From the NCBI GenBank assembly GCA_045605145.1, contig JAZUPH010000029.1, forward strand, positions 1 through 20,956: 20,956 nt of DNA, read 5' to 3'. The translations under genes were made by a program, and so were the position numbers. Shown in pieces: positions 1 through 8,113 of this stretch (position 1 is the stretch's first letter; the number at the start of each line of letters is the position of its first letter). The DNA comes from CAMNAO01 sp045605145. GTDB lineage: Bacteria; Bacillota; Clostridia; Oscillospirales; Oscillospiraceae. The notes beneath the pieces were generated by a model. That model saw only the letters and a program-made list of their open reading frames with translations. It had not been told where the DNA came from and searched no databases.

Positions 1-43
1 TCGCACCGGGGGCTATTGCCCACGGCATTACGGAGAAAGAAAA

Positions 44-1534
44 ATGGCCGCAGAAAAAAAGAACCATGTAACAACTACCCTTGACCGGCTGCCGGCGGGA
101 ACATACACTGCCGACGGCATAACCCGCGGAATGTCCAAGCCCCGTCTGCCTGACGGAGTTTCACGCAAAATGCTTATGCGTGACGTGCTGCTTATCGCAT
201 GGCCCAGCCTTGTTGAACTGATTTTGACCCAGCTTACCAGCATGGCTGACCAGGTCATGGTCGGCCGCCTGCCCGGTACAGCGGGTGTTGCCGCGCTAGG
301 CGCGGTAGGACTTGCCTCCCAGCCCAAGTTCCTGCTTATGACCATGATGCAGGCGATGAATGTGGGCGCCACTGCAGTTATCGCCCGCTACCGCGGTCAG
401 CAGAACCAGCAGAAGGCCAATCAGGTGTTTAAACAGGCTATACTGCTGAACCTTGTGATGGCGATTTTCTTTATGATCGTTGGTCTGCTCTTCTCTGAGG
501 AGCTTATCCGCTTTATGAGCGGCAAGGGCATATCCGAGGACACACTGCAGCAGGCTGTCGGATATCTCAATATCCAGATGTATGGCTTTGTACCGCTGGC
601 TCTTTGCTTTACCATAACCGCTGCGCTGCGCGGCATCGGCGACTCCCGTACTCCGATGGTGTACAATACCGTTGCCAATGTGGTCAATGTCGTCCTTAAC
701 TACGCCCTCATTTACGGCAAGTTGGGCTTCCCTGCACTGGGCGTTATCGGTGCTTCCTGGGCGACCGTCATCGGACAGATAGTGGCCTTCATCATCGCTG
801 TTGCGGTCATCTTCAGCAAGCGCCGCTATGTCTATATTGATCTTAAGGAGAAGTTCACCTTTGATACCAATCTGATGGGTACTGTTGTGGCCATCGGCAT
901 TCCCTCGATGATCGAGCAGCTTTTCATGCGCTCCGGCATGATTATTTTCACCCGTGCTGTTTCAGGCCTTGGGGACACCATGTACGCAACACACCAGATC
1001 TGTATGAGCGTGCAGTCTATGAGCTTTATGATGGGTCAGGCCTTCTCCAACGCCACCACCACCCTCATGGGGCAGAGCCTGGGCAAGCGCAGATACGACA
1101 TGGCTGTACAGTATATGTCCCAGACGCGGCTTTTGGGCCTTATTGTTTCGTCCGTTGTTGGTGTGCTGATGATAGCGTTTAACCGCGTGATCGTTGGCTT
1201 CTACAACACTACGCCTGAGGTCATCACCATGGGCAGCCAGGTTCTCATTCTCATTGCCTGCAGCCAGCCGATCCAGTCGTCTCAGTTTATCGTATCCGGC
1301 GGCCTGAGGGGTGCCGGTGACACAAGATACACCGCTGTTGTCACGGCCATCACCGTGTTCGGCGTGAGAAGCCTGCTTGCGGTGCTGCTTATTAACTACC
1401 TTAACTTCGGTCTGTGGGGTGCGTGGATCGCCATGATGACGGACCAGTGCGTGCGTACTGTTCTTGTTCTTCTGCGATACAGCTCCGGCAAATGGGCAAG
1501 AATGGCGCTAAATAACGCCGTGCGGACCCACTGA
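44..1534 (+). CDS. MATE family multidrug/cation antiporter
   Basis: Predicted polytopic inner-membrane exporter of the MATE (NorM/DinF-like) family, which expels drugs or metabolites in exchange for Na+ or H+; the substrate cannot be told from sequence. The 496 residues begin with a soluble tail of about 45 residues. The two homologous halves of MATE proteins follow: an AWPSLVELILTQLTSMADQ segment near residue 55 and its counterpart GIPSMIEQLFMRSGMIIFT near 285. GAL/GAVGLASQPKF and RGAGDTRYT motifs fit the family, as does the length. The ATG at 44 has GGAGA at 32-36. The frame is also open to the window edge, so a longer N-terminus is not excluded. The gene converges on rnpB and ends in a shared terminator. 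Confidence 0.9.
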   Translation: MAAEKKNHVTTTLDRLPAGTYTADGITRGMSKPRLPDGVSRKMLMRDVLLIAWPSLVELILTQLTSMADQVMVGRLPGTAGVAALGAVGLASQPKFLLMTMMQAMNVGATAVIARYRGQQNQQKANQVFKQAILLNLVMAIFFMIVGLLFSEELIRFMSGKGISEDTLQQAVGYLNIQMYGFVPLALCFTITAALRGIGDSRTPMVYNTVANVVNVVLNYALIYGKLGFPALGVIGASWATVIGQIVAFIIAVAVIFSKRRYVYIDLKEKFTFDTNLMGTVVAIGIPSMIEQLFMRSGMIIFTRAVSGLGDTMYATHQICMSVQSMSFMMGQAFSNATTTLMGQSLGKRRYDMAVQYMSQTRLLGLIVSSVVGVLMIAFNRVIVGFYNTTPEVITMGSQVLILIACSQPIQSSQFIVSGGLRGAGDTRYTAVVTAITVFGVRSLLAVLLINYLNFGLWGAWIAMMTDQCVRTVLVLLRYSSGKWARMALNNAVRTH

Positions 1535-1567
1535 GCAGTTTAGTTTGGTATAAAAGATTTTATAAGA

Positions 1568-1600
1568 AAAAGAGGGAGGATAAATCCTCCCTCTTTTCTT
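1568..1600. terminator. Bidirectional intrinsic terminator between MATE gene and rnpB
   Basis: A perfect 13-bp stem (1568-1580 with 1585-1597) closes a TAAA loop. It ends in CTCTTTTCTT on the plus strand and in CTCTTTTTCTTAT on the minus strand, so it can stop both the transporter mRNA and the RNase P RNA transcript, whose mature 3' end lies just beside it. Confidence 0.9.
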
Positions 1601-1601
1601 T

Positions 1602-1941
1602 GAGTAAGCCTGTAAGCCGGGTTCTGTCTTAGACAGCCATCTATCTAGGGCGCCTGTTGCCAGACGCCTCAAGCCACCTCCTCGGGACGGCTGGGCAGGC
1701 CATAATGTCCCTCCACGGTGTTGCTCCGGATAGAGTTTACAGCGGCGAACCGTCTCCGGCCGTCGGGCGGGCTCTTACCTCCGCCTTTCCACCCTTACCG
1801 GCATAACCGGCGGTATATCTCTGTTGCACTTTTCCTGAAGTCGCCTTCGGCGGGCGTTACCCGTTATCCTTGCCCTGTGGAGCCCGGACTTTCCTCATGC
1901 GCGGCCTTTCGGCCTGCGCCCGCGGCTGTCCAGCTTACTCG
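1602..1941 (-). ncRNA. rnpB: RNase P RNA, bacterial type A-like
   Basis: Catalytic RNA that removes 5' leaders from pre-tRNAs together with RnpA. Read on the minus strand, the conserved blocks appear in order: GAGGAAAGTCCGGGCTCC (CR-I), ACAGGGCA, GTAACGCC, GTGCAACAGAGA, GGTAAGGGTGGAAAGG, GTAAGAGC, GTAAACTCTATCCGGAGCAA, CCTAGATAGATGGCTGTC and ACAGAACCCGGCTTA. The ends pair as P1: GAGTAAGC at 1933-1940 with GCTTACTC at 1602-1609. The ends given are the outer limits of P1 and may be off by a few bases. A consensus promoter sits directly upstream and a terminator directly downstream. Any reading frame that begins inside this block is spurious. Confidence 0.97.
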
Positions 1942-1947
1942 CTGTGT

Positions 1948-1976
1948 ATTTTACATCACATATATCAAACTGTCAA
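1948..1976 (-). promoter_or_regulatory. Sigma-A promoter of rnpB
   Basis: On the minus strand TTGACA (1976-1971) is followed by exactly 17 nt and TAAAAT (1953-1948). The expected start, about 7 nt further, falls at the 5' end of RNase P RNA near 1941. This is a perfect -35 and a 5/6 -10, as expected for a stable-RNA gene. Confidence 0.88.
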
Positions 1977-1987
1977 ACCGGAAAAGA

Positions 1988-2016
1988 TTGATATTTTCCA
2001 AAAGTGGTAATATAAT
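1988..2016 (+). promoter_or_regulatory. Sigma-A promoter of murD
   Basis: TTGATA (1988-1993), a 17-nt spacer and TATAAT (2011-2016). Transcription would start near 2023, giving a leader of about 30 nt before the murD start at 2054. The -35 box lies 11 bp from the oppositely directed rnpB -35 box. Confidence 0.85.
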
Positions 2017-2053
2017 GTTTGGTGGTCTAATTTTAAGTCAGGTGGTGTTTATC

Positions 2054-3439
2054 ATGACACTTATGGAATATACCCAGCGCCTTCGCGGCAGACGCGTTGC
2101 CGTTGTTGGCATTGGCGTGAGCAATACGCCCCTTATCCATCATCTTCTCAGGAACAGAATTGAGGTCACGGCCTGCGACCGCTCCACCCGTGAGCAACTG
2201 GGCGAAAAGGCGGCAGAGCTTGAGGCCATGGGCTGCAGGCTGAAGCTGGGCGAAGGCTATCTTGATGACATCCACGCCGATGTTATCTTCCGTACGCCCG
2301 GTCTGCACCCCGACAACCCGGGTCTTGTTCTCGCCCGTGAGAGGGGTGCGTACATGACCAGCGAGATGGAGGCGTTCTTTGAGGTTTGCCCCTGCCCCAT
2401 AATTGCCGTAACCGGCAGCGATGGAAAGACCACTACCACCACACTCATTGCCGAGATGCTTATGGCGGCGGGCTACACCGTTCACACCGGCGGCAACATC
2501 GGGCGCCCTCTGCTGTGTGACGCCGACTCAATGTCTAAGGACGATATCTGCGTGCTGGAGCTGTCGTCCTTCCAGCTTATGACCATGACCAAATCACCGG
2601 ATATCGCCGTTGTCACCAATCTTGCGCCCAACCATTTGGATATCCACAAGGACATGGATGAGTATGTTTGGGCGAAGAAGAACATTTTCACCCACCAGCG
2701 CCCGGATGGCGTGCTGGTGCTTAATGCCGATAATGCGATCACAGCCTCGTTCATGGATGAGACAAGGGGTGAGCTTCGCACATTCAGCCGCAAAATGCAC
2801 ATTGACAGCGGCGCCTGCCTTGTGGGGGGAAATCTTACTCTCACCGAAAGCGGCATAGCCCGAATGGTTGTCCCTGCTGATGAGGTGTTCCTGCCGGGGC
2901 TCCACAATATTGAGAACTTCCTTGCCGCATTTGCTGCAGTGAAGGACTTTGTGCCTGTGAATGTAATGGCGGAGGTGGCACGCAATTTCACCGGAGTTGA
3001 GCACAGGATTGAGTTCGTGCGCCGCCTGAAGGGTGCTGGTTTCTATAACGATTCCATAGCATCCAGTCCGTCGCGCACGATGGCAGGGCTTAGAGCCTTC
3101 GATCAGAAGCTGATCCTCATCGCCGGCGGCAAGGATAAGGGAGTACCCTTTGACGAGCTGGCTGAGGAGATAATTCGCCGGGTGAAGACACTGGTTGTCA
3201 CCGGCGCTACCGCCGAAACCATAGAAAACTGCGTGAGAACCTCTGATAACTACCATGGTGAGCCGCTGATAATTCGTGAGGATGATTTCAGGGCCGCTGT
3301 GATTGCCGCGGCAAATGCGGCAGGGGAGGGGGATGTTGTCATTCTTTCTCCCGCCTGCACATCCTTTGACCGCTTCAAAAACTTTGCCCAGCGCGGTAAG
3401 TACTTTAAGGAAATCGTAAATTCACTGGAGGATAAGTAA
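2054..3439 (+). CDS. murD: UDP-N-acetylmuramoyl-L-alanine--D-glutamate ligase
   Basis: Cytoplasmic Mur ligase that adds D-glutamate to UDP-MurNAc-L-Ala using ATP, an essential step of peptidoglycan precursor synthesis. The 461 residues match the family length. Visible parts are an N-terminal Rossmann-like UDP-binding domain (VAVVGIGVSNTPL, about 15-28), the ATP-binding loop TGSDGKTTTTT at about 120-130, NHLDIH at about 193-198, WAKKNIF with the candidate carbamylated Lys near 205, and the C-terminal domain with the HRIEFV and NDSIASSP segments that distinguish MurD. The ATG at 2054 has AGGTGGTG at 2040-2047; the frame is open further upstream, but that part lies in rnpB and upstream of the promoter. 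The gene stands apart from the usual dcw cluster and overlaps the next gene by 1 nt (TAATG). Confidence 0.96.
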   Translation: MTLMEYTQRLRGRRVAVVGIGVSNTPLIHHLLRNRIEVTACDRSTREQLGEKAAELEAMGCRLKLGEGYLDDIHADVIFRTPGLHPDNPGLVLARERGAYMTSEMEAFFEVCPCPIIAVTGSDGKTTTTTLIAEMLMAAGYTVHTGGNIGRPLLCDADSMSKDDICVLELSSFQLMTMTKSPDIAVVTNLAPNHLDIHKDMDEYVWAKKNIFTHQRPDGVLVLNADNAITASFMDETRGELRTFSRKMHIDSGACLVGGNLTLTESGIARMVVPADEVFLPGLHNIENFLAAFAAVKDFVPVNVMAEVARNFTGVEHRIEFVRRLKGAGFYNDSIASSPSRTMAGLRAFDQKLILIAGGKDKGVPFDELAEEIIRRVKTLVVTGATAETIENCVRTSDNYHGEPLIIREDDFRAAVIAAANAAGEGDVVILSPACTSFDRFKNFAQRGKYFKEIVNSLEDK

Positions 3440-4683
3440 TGCTGATCTCAGATAGGATCCGCAGGCTGTCGGATGAGATAATGGCTGATCTGAGCGGGCA
3501 GTTTGACCGCATCGACCGCATTGCACAGATAAATACAGAGCGTGTCATGGACGCTTTTGCAAAGCACCGCGTGTCCGACTCCTGTTTTACACAGTCCTCC
3601 GGCTACGGCTATGACGATAAGGGCAGGGAAGTGCTGGATCTGGTTTTTGCCGAGATTTTCGGTGCCGAGGCCGCTCTAGTGCGTATTAACTTCGTTAACG
3701 GTACTCATGCCATTACCAATGCGTTATTTTCCGCCGTGGCTCCCGGCGACAAGCTCATTTACGCCACCGGCATGCCATATGATACGCTGAGAAGCGCTAT
3801 TGGCATCGGGAAAAAGACCTACGGCTCACTGGCCTATTATGGTATTGATTTTGACTGTGTGCCTCTGACGGCTGAGGGTAAGCCCGATTTTGCCGCCATT
3901 GAAGCGGCAGTGCGTGAAGAGAGAGTGAAAGCCGTGGGCGTACAGCGCTCCTGCGGCTATGACGGCAGACCCACACTCTCCGCCGAACAGATCGGTGAGA
4001 TCGCCGATGTGGTACATAAAGCAAACCCCGGCGCCGCTGTTATCGTGGATAACTGCTACGGCGAGTTCACCCAAACTGTGGAGCCGACACATCTTGGCGC
4101 CGATCTTATCGCCGGTTCACTAATCAAGAATCCCGGCGGCGGCATTGCTCCAACGGGCGGCTATATAGCCGGGCGCGCAGATCTGGTGGAAAATGCCGCC
4201 TACCGCCTGACCTCACCGGGTATCGGCGGCGAATGCGGCCCGAGTTTGGGGCACGCCCGTTCACTGTTCCAGGGGCTGTTTATGGCACCCCACACCACTG
4301 CCCAGGCAGTAAAAACCGCCGTATTCTGCGCCGCCCTTATGGAGCGGCTTGGCTATGCCACCTCTCCCGCTTCTGACGCGGTGAGATATGACATCATTCA
4401 GAAGATCGATCTTGGCTCAGCCCAGGCGCTGAAGGCCTTCTGCGCGGGCATACAGTCCGGCGCACCGGTGGACTCCTTCGTGACGCCGGAGCCATGGCCC
4501 ATGCCCGGTTACGATGTGGATGTTATCATGGCGGCGGGCGCCTTTGTACAGGGTGCGTCCATTGAACTTAGCTGCGACGGCCCTATGGCCCCGCCTTACA
4601 GAGCCTATATGCAGGGTGGCCTGACCTTCGAATCGGGGAAACTGGGCATTATGGCGGCGGCTGAGCGGCTTATAGCACTGTGA
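3439..4683 (+). CDS. PLP enzyme, aluminium resistance / methionine gamma-lyase-like family
   Basis: Fold-type I pyridoxal-phosphate enzyme of the group annotated as 'aluminum resistance protein' (YnbB-like), related to cystathionine/methionine lyases. Its physiological substrate is unsettled. In the 414 residues, the PLP Asp would be D204 in VIVDNCYGEF and the Schiff-base Lys K230 in AGSLIKNPGGG. The family signature TQSSGYGYDDKGRE lies at about 51-64 and the PLP-phosphate contact region NFVNGTHAI at about 84-92. It is translationally coupled to murD through TAATG. The same order in related genomes would show whether the pairing is functional; from this sequence I infer only co-transcription. 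Confidence 0.88.
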   Translation: MLISDRIRRLSDEIMADLSGQFDRIDRIAQINTERVMDAFAKHRVSDSCFTQSSGYGYDDKGREVLDLVFAEIFGAEAALVRINFVNGTHAITNALFSAVAPGDKLIYATGMPYDTLRSAIGIGKKTYGSLAYYGIDFDCVPLTAEGKPDFAAIEAAVREERVKAVGVQRSCGYDGRPTLSAEQIGEIADVVHKANPGAAVIVDNCYGEFTQTVEPTHLGADLIAGSLIKNPGGGIAPTGGYIAGRADLVENAAYRLTSPGIGGECGPSLGHARSLFQGLFMAPHTTAQAVKTAVFCAALMERLGYATSPASDAVRYDIIQKIDLGSAQALKAFCAGIQSGAPVDSFVTPEPWPMPGYDVDVIMAAGAFVQGASIELSCDGPMAPPYRAYMQGGLTFESGKLGIMAAAERLIAL

Positions 4684-4730
4684 TGCGATAAAAAGCGCCC
4701 CGGCGGCATATACTTTCCAGAGGTGATTGC

Positions 4731-5384
4731 ATGGTTGAGGTATCGCTCACCCGAGGAGAGAAGAAGCCGTCACGCCTGCGGGGTATCAGGCTGACTGCGC
4801 TCATACTCGCGCTGGTGCTGTTATTATCCGCGTGGCTGTTTTCATCGCGCATAAAACCGGTCATAGTCAGCATGGCAGACTCAGGCGTTGCTGACCTTAT
4901 TACCGTGTATGTGGATGGGGTGGTAACGCGGCTTATGGACGAGGGCGAGATTCAGTACAGCGACCTAATCATCTTCGATAAGGACGATGAAGGGCGTATC
5001 AGCGCCCTAACCACCAACATGGTGGGGGTGAACCGGCTGAAAGCCTCAATTACCGCCGCCGTGCTGGATGAACTGACCGCACTGGAGTACACAGATATCC
5101 ACATTCCCATCGGCAGTATACTTGGCGGATCAATTTTCCTAGGCAAGGGGCCGAAAATCCCCATTACCCTGCTGTCGTGCACCAATATCTACACCTATTT
5201 CACCAGCGAGTTTGTCACCGCCGGCATCAACCAGACAAAGCACAGCATTGTACTGCATGTTGATGTTTCACTGGATATTCTTGTGGCGGGCGGTGCTGTC
5301 AGCTCAGTTGTTAAAAATCAGGTCAATGTGGCCGAGACGATAATTGTCGGCGTTGTGCCGGAGGCCTATGCGTCTCTGGGTTAG
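4731..5384 (+). CDS. yunB: Sporulation protein YunB
   Basis: YunB is a mother-cell (SigE-controlled) sporulation protein in Bacillus whose molecular role is unclear. The 217 residues begin with a basic stretch and one membrane segment at about 22-41, so the bulk is probably outside the membrane. The family features are present: IIFDKDDEGRISAL around 83-96, HIPIGSILGGSIFLGKGPKIP around 124-144, TSEFVTAGINQTKHSIVLHV around 157-176, and the C-terminal VAETIIVGVVPEAY. The ATG at 4731 has AGAGGTG at 4719-4725. It lies 47 nt after the PLP enzyme and 13 nt before ligA, so a sporulation gene is embedded in a housekeeping run. Confidence 0.9.
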   Translation: MVEVSLTRGEKKPSRLRGIRLTALILALVLLLSAWLFSSRIKPVIVSMADSGVADLITVYVDGVVTRLMDEGEIQYSDLIIFDKDDEGRISALTTNMVGVNRLKASITAAVLDELTALEYTDIHIPIGSILGGSIFLGKGPKIPITLLSCTNIYTYFTSEFVTAGINQTKHSIVLHVDVSLDILVAGGAVSSVVKNQVNVAETIIVGVVPEAYASLG

Positions 5385-5397
5385 GAAGGGAAAGCAA

Positions 5398-7389
5398 ATG
5401 ACTTACAAAGATGAGATAATCTCTCTCAGAGAAAGGCTAAATCAGGCGAACATACAGTACTACGACCTTGATGCGCCCACTATGAGCGATTATGAATACG
5501 ATATGCTGATGCAGCGGCTTATTGCCCTCGAGAAGAAGCATCCCGAGCTTCTGACCGTTGACTCCCCATCACAGCGCGTTGGCGGTCATGTCTCCTCATC
5601 CTTTGAGGAGGTTGTGCATCCCGTGGCGCTGGAGAGTCTTATGGACGTATTCTCCTATGATGAGCTTTCAGCCTTCGATAAGCGCATAAGTGAGGTTTAT
5701 CCCGGTCGTGTGTACACGGTTGAACCCAAGGTTGACGGTCTGTCCGTGTCCCTGGAATACGAAAACGGCGTTTTTGTCCGGGGTGCCACCCGTGGAAACG
5801 GCCTTGTAGGCGAGGATGTAACGGGAAACCTTATGACCATTCGCAGTCTGCCACTGCGCATTGCCGGCGCACCTGGGCGCCTTGTCGTCCGGGGTGAGGT
5901 TTACATGGCAAAAGAGGTGTTCGCACGGCTCAATGAAGAGCGGGAGAGCGAGGGGAAATCCACCTTTGCCAACCCGAGAAACGCCGCCGCCGGCTCACTT
6001 CGTCAGCAGGATCCCAAAATCTGTGCCGAGCGCAGGCTGGATCTTGTTGTGTTCAATGTACAGCTTGCTGACGGTGTTCAGTTTGACACGCATGCCCAGT
6101 CACTTGAGTATCTAAAATCTCTCGGCTTCAACACCGTGCCTTATACCCTGTGTGGGAGTGCCGGAAGTGATGAGATCATCGCCGCCGTAAAGGCGAACGG
6201 GGAAAAGCGTGGCGAGTTTGATTATGACATGGACGGCGCTGTAATTAAGCTCAATTCACTGGCAGAGCGAGTGGAGCTGGGCAGTACGGCAAAGGCGCCG
6301 CGCTGGGCTGTAGCTTTCAAATACCCGCCGGAGGAAAAACCTGCCGTGGTGCAGGATATAGTAATTCAGGTAGGAAGGACCGGCGTCCTGACGCCCAAGG
6401 CGGTGGTTTCGCCTGTGCGCCTTGCTGGTACAACCGTGACCAACGCAACCCTCCATAACTATGATTTTATTAATCAGCGGGATATACGCATCGGTGATAC
6501 CGTCATCGTCCATAAGGCGGGGGAAATCATTCCCGAGGTGCTGAGCGTGGATCTTACAAAGCGTCCTGAGGGCGCAGTACCCTATGAATTCCCCTCGGTG
6601 TGCCCCGTGTGCGGCGCACCTGTCAGCCGGGATGAGGGCGGTGTTGCCATTCGCTGCCGCGGTGCTGAGTGCGGCGCACAGCTTAGCCGTAACATCATCC
6701 ATTTCGCTTCAAAAAGTGCCATGGACATTGACGGCATGGGTGAGGCGGCGACCAATCTTCTCATCGGCGCGGGTCTTGTAAAATCTCCCGGTGACCTGTA
6801 CTCACTTAAGGCTGAGGATATTGAGGTGCTTGAGCGCATGGGGCGCAAATCGGCGGAAAATCTCATAAACGCCATTGAAGCCTCCAAATCCCGCGGCTTT
6901 GCCCGGGTACTTTGCGCACTGGGCATCCCACAGGTGGGCAGTTCGGCCGCCTCTGCCATTGCCGCACACTTCGGCAGCATGGATGCGCTTATGTCTGCGG
7001 GCAGTGATGAGCTGACACAGGTGCAGGATATCGGCACCGTTACGGCGGAGAATATCGTGTCGTGGCTGGCTATGCCCCAGTCCAGGCACCTGATTTCCGT
7101 TCTGAAAGAGGCCGGTGTTGTAATGGAAGAGGAGCGCAAGGCTATAAGCGACCGCCGTTTTGAGGGACTTACCTTCGTCCTCACCGGTACACTGTCGTCG
7201 TATACAAGGGACGAGGCTTCAAAGATTATCGCGTCCTTCGCGGGAAAATGCTCCGGCTCCGTCTCCAAAAAGACGGACTACGTCCTTGCCGGTGAAAACG
7301 CAGGCTCCAAGCTGACAAAGGCCCAGAGCCTTGGGGTGAAGATAATCAGTGAAGAGGACTTTAGCCGCATGATCGAGGCGGGCGAGTGA
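5398..7389 (+). CDS. ligA: NAD+-dependent DNA ligase
   Basis: Seals nicks in duplex DNA (Okazaki fragments, repair) using NAD+. The 663 residues give the complete bacterial layout: Ia domain with the YYDLDAPTMSDYEYD motif (about 21-35), adenylation domain with nucleophile K111 in EPKVDG and TRGNG near 131-135, OB fold, a four-Cys zinc finger at C402, C405, C420 and C425, helix-hairpin-helix repeats (about 435-585), and a C-terminal BRCT domain (about 590-663). The start at 5398 follows AGGAAGGG at 5383-5390. An in-frame ATG at 5344 lies inside yunB and lacks a ribosome binding site. The gene is probably cotranscribed with yunB and the following gene. Confidence 0.97.
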   Translation: MTYKDEIISLRERLNQANIQYYDLDAPTMSDYEYDMLMQRLIALEKKHPELLTVDSPSQRVGGHVSSSFEEVVHPVALESLMDVFSYDELSAFDKRISEVYPGRVYTVEPKVDGLSVSLEYENGVFVRGATRGNGLVGEDVTGNLMTIRSLPLRIAGAPGRLVVRGEVYMAKEVFARLNEERESEGKSTFANPRNAAAGSLRQQDPKICAERRLDLVVFNVQLADGVQFDTHAQSLEYLKSLGFNTVPYTLCGSAGSDEIIAAVKANGEKRGEFDYDMDGAVIKLNSLAERVELGSTAKAPRWAVAFKYPPEEKPAVVQDIVIQVGRTGVLTPKAVVSPVRLAGTTVTNATLHNYDFINQRDIRIGDTVIVHKAGEIIPEVLSVDLTKRPEGAVPYEFPSVCPVCGAPVSRDEGGVAIRCRGAECGAQLSRNIIHFASKSAMDIDGMGEAATNLLIGAGLVKSPGDLYSLKAEDIEVLERMGRKSAENLINAIEASKSRGFARVLCALGIPQVGSSAASAIAAHFGSMDALMSAGSDELTQVQDIGTVTAENIVSWLAMPQSRHLISVLKEAGVVMEEERKAISDRRFEGLTFVLTGTLSSYTRDEASKIIASFAGKCSGSVSKKTDYVLAGENAGSKLTKAQSLGVKIISEEDFSRMIEAGE

Positions 7390-7390
7390 T

Positions 7391-8008
7391 ATGCGCCGTG
7401 CCATACTGACAGAGGCTTTGAGCGCCGCCGGTCTGCACTTCTTCTGCGGCGGTGAGGCCGTGATTATCGACGCCTTCACCGATGGTGAATTTGCAATGAG
7501 CGCCCAGACGGCTTCGGCACTTATGTCCCGGGAGGGTAAGTACAGGGGCATCACAGCCGCGGCATATACTGAAAAAAGGCCCATTAATTGGGCAGGGGAG
7601 AGCATGGCTCTTGTGCCAATATCCCCGCATTTACCACAGGGTGAATTTCAGGGAGGCGTGATCGAACTCACGCGCATTGGTGCAGGAGCAAACTGCGTGT
7701 ACCACCTCTCTGCCGATGGGCGCGGTATACTGGTCTGTGGCGGAATAGACGGCGATGGTTTGACAGCGGCGCTGGATGGCAGGCAGATAAAGTGTGAATT
7801 TGCTTTTGTTTCACCGGCTGTGCTGTTTTCTGCGGCGGCTTTGGATGTGCTGTCCGCCTGCGGTATTGACCACATATTTGTGCACCGGATCCCGGCCGAC
7901 TGTGACGATGAGTTTAAGTTTCGCCTTAACAGGCGGCTGAACAAGCTGTCACGCAAGGGGTTGAAACTGCGCGTAATTGACAAATTCCCGGCGGGGATAA
8001 TAATCTGA
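7391..8008 (+). CDS. Hypothetical protein, possible metal-less metallo-beta-lactamase fold
   Basis: A 205-residue soluble protein starting 1 nt after the ligA stop, so translation is probably coupled. I do not recognise a named family. The pattern resembles small metallo-beta-lactamase (MBL) hydrolases: an N-terminal GLHFFCGGEAVIIDAFTDGE like the usual 'g.l.eygg..iliDa...ge', then GITAAAYTEKRP where an 'i.aVl.TH.H.DH' motif would sit, NCVYHLSADGRGILVCGGIDGDG like the mid-protein 'ag..n.fyfs.dg..il..GD' strand pair, and FAFVSPAVLF like the later 'dl.f...p' strand. The metal-binding HxHxDH motif is absent. If the fold assignment holds, it is a non-catalytic relative. The MBL link is inference from strand patterns only. 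Confidence 0.72.
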   Translation: MRRAILTEALSAAGLHFFCGGEAVIIDAFTDGEFAMSAQTASALMSREGKYRGITAAAYTEKRPINWAGESMALVPISPHLPQGEFQGGVIELTRIGAGANCVYHLSADGRGILVCGGIDGDGLTAALDGRQIKCEFAFVSPAVLFSAAALDVLSACGIDHIFVHRIPADCDDEFKFRLNRRLNKLSRKGLKLRVIDKFPAGIII

Positions 8009-8022
8009 TTATAGTGTTAACT

Positions 8023-8063
8023 CAATGCCGTCCGGCTAACAACCGGTCGGCATTGTCCTTTTT
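8023..8063 (+). terminator. Intrinsic terminator ending the murD-ligA run
   Basis: CAATGCCGTCCGG (8023-8035) pairs with CCGGTCGGCATTG (8043-8055) with one mismatch. A CTAACAA loop separates the arms and TCCTTTTT follows. It separates the housekeeping run from the cotJ operon. Confidence 0.85.
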
Positions 8064-8113
8064 GAGGCAGGTAGCATAATATATAGCGTACCAACCTCAA
8101 GGAGGTATTTGAC

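Noticed and set aside
1..43. 3' end of an upstream gene or earlier start of the MATE gene
   Set aside because: Frames are open to the edge, but 43 nt carry no recognisable signature. GGAGA at 32-36 supports the ATG at 44.
1718..2053. N-terminal extension of the murD reading frame by 112 codons
   Set aside because: It lies within the RNase P RNA gene and upstream of the murD promoter. The ATG at 2054 has the ribosome binding site and gives the normal MurD length.
4685..4714. SigE-like -10 (CATATACT) before yunB
   Set aside because: The -35 match is poor, and a start 6-7 nt after this box would fall inside the ribosome binding site at 4719-4725.
8074..8102. SigE promoter before the cotJ fusion gene
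   Set aside because: GCATAAT at 8074 fits a -35, but no CATACANT-like box lies 13-15 nt downstream. Reading CATAATAT as the -10 leaves no -35.
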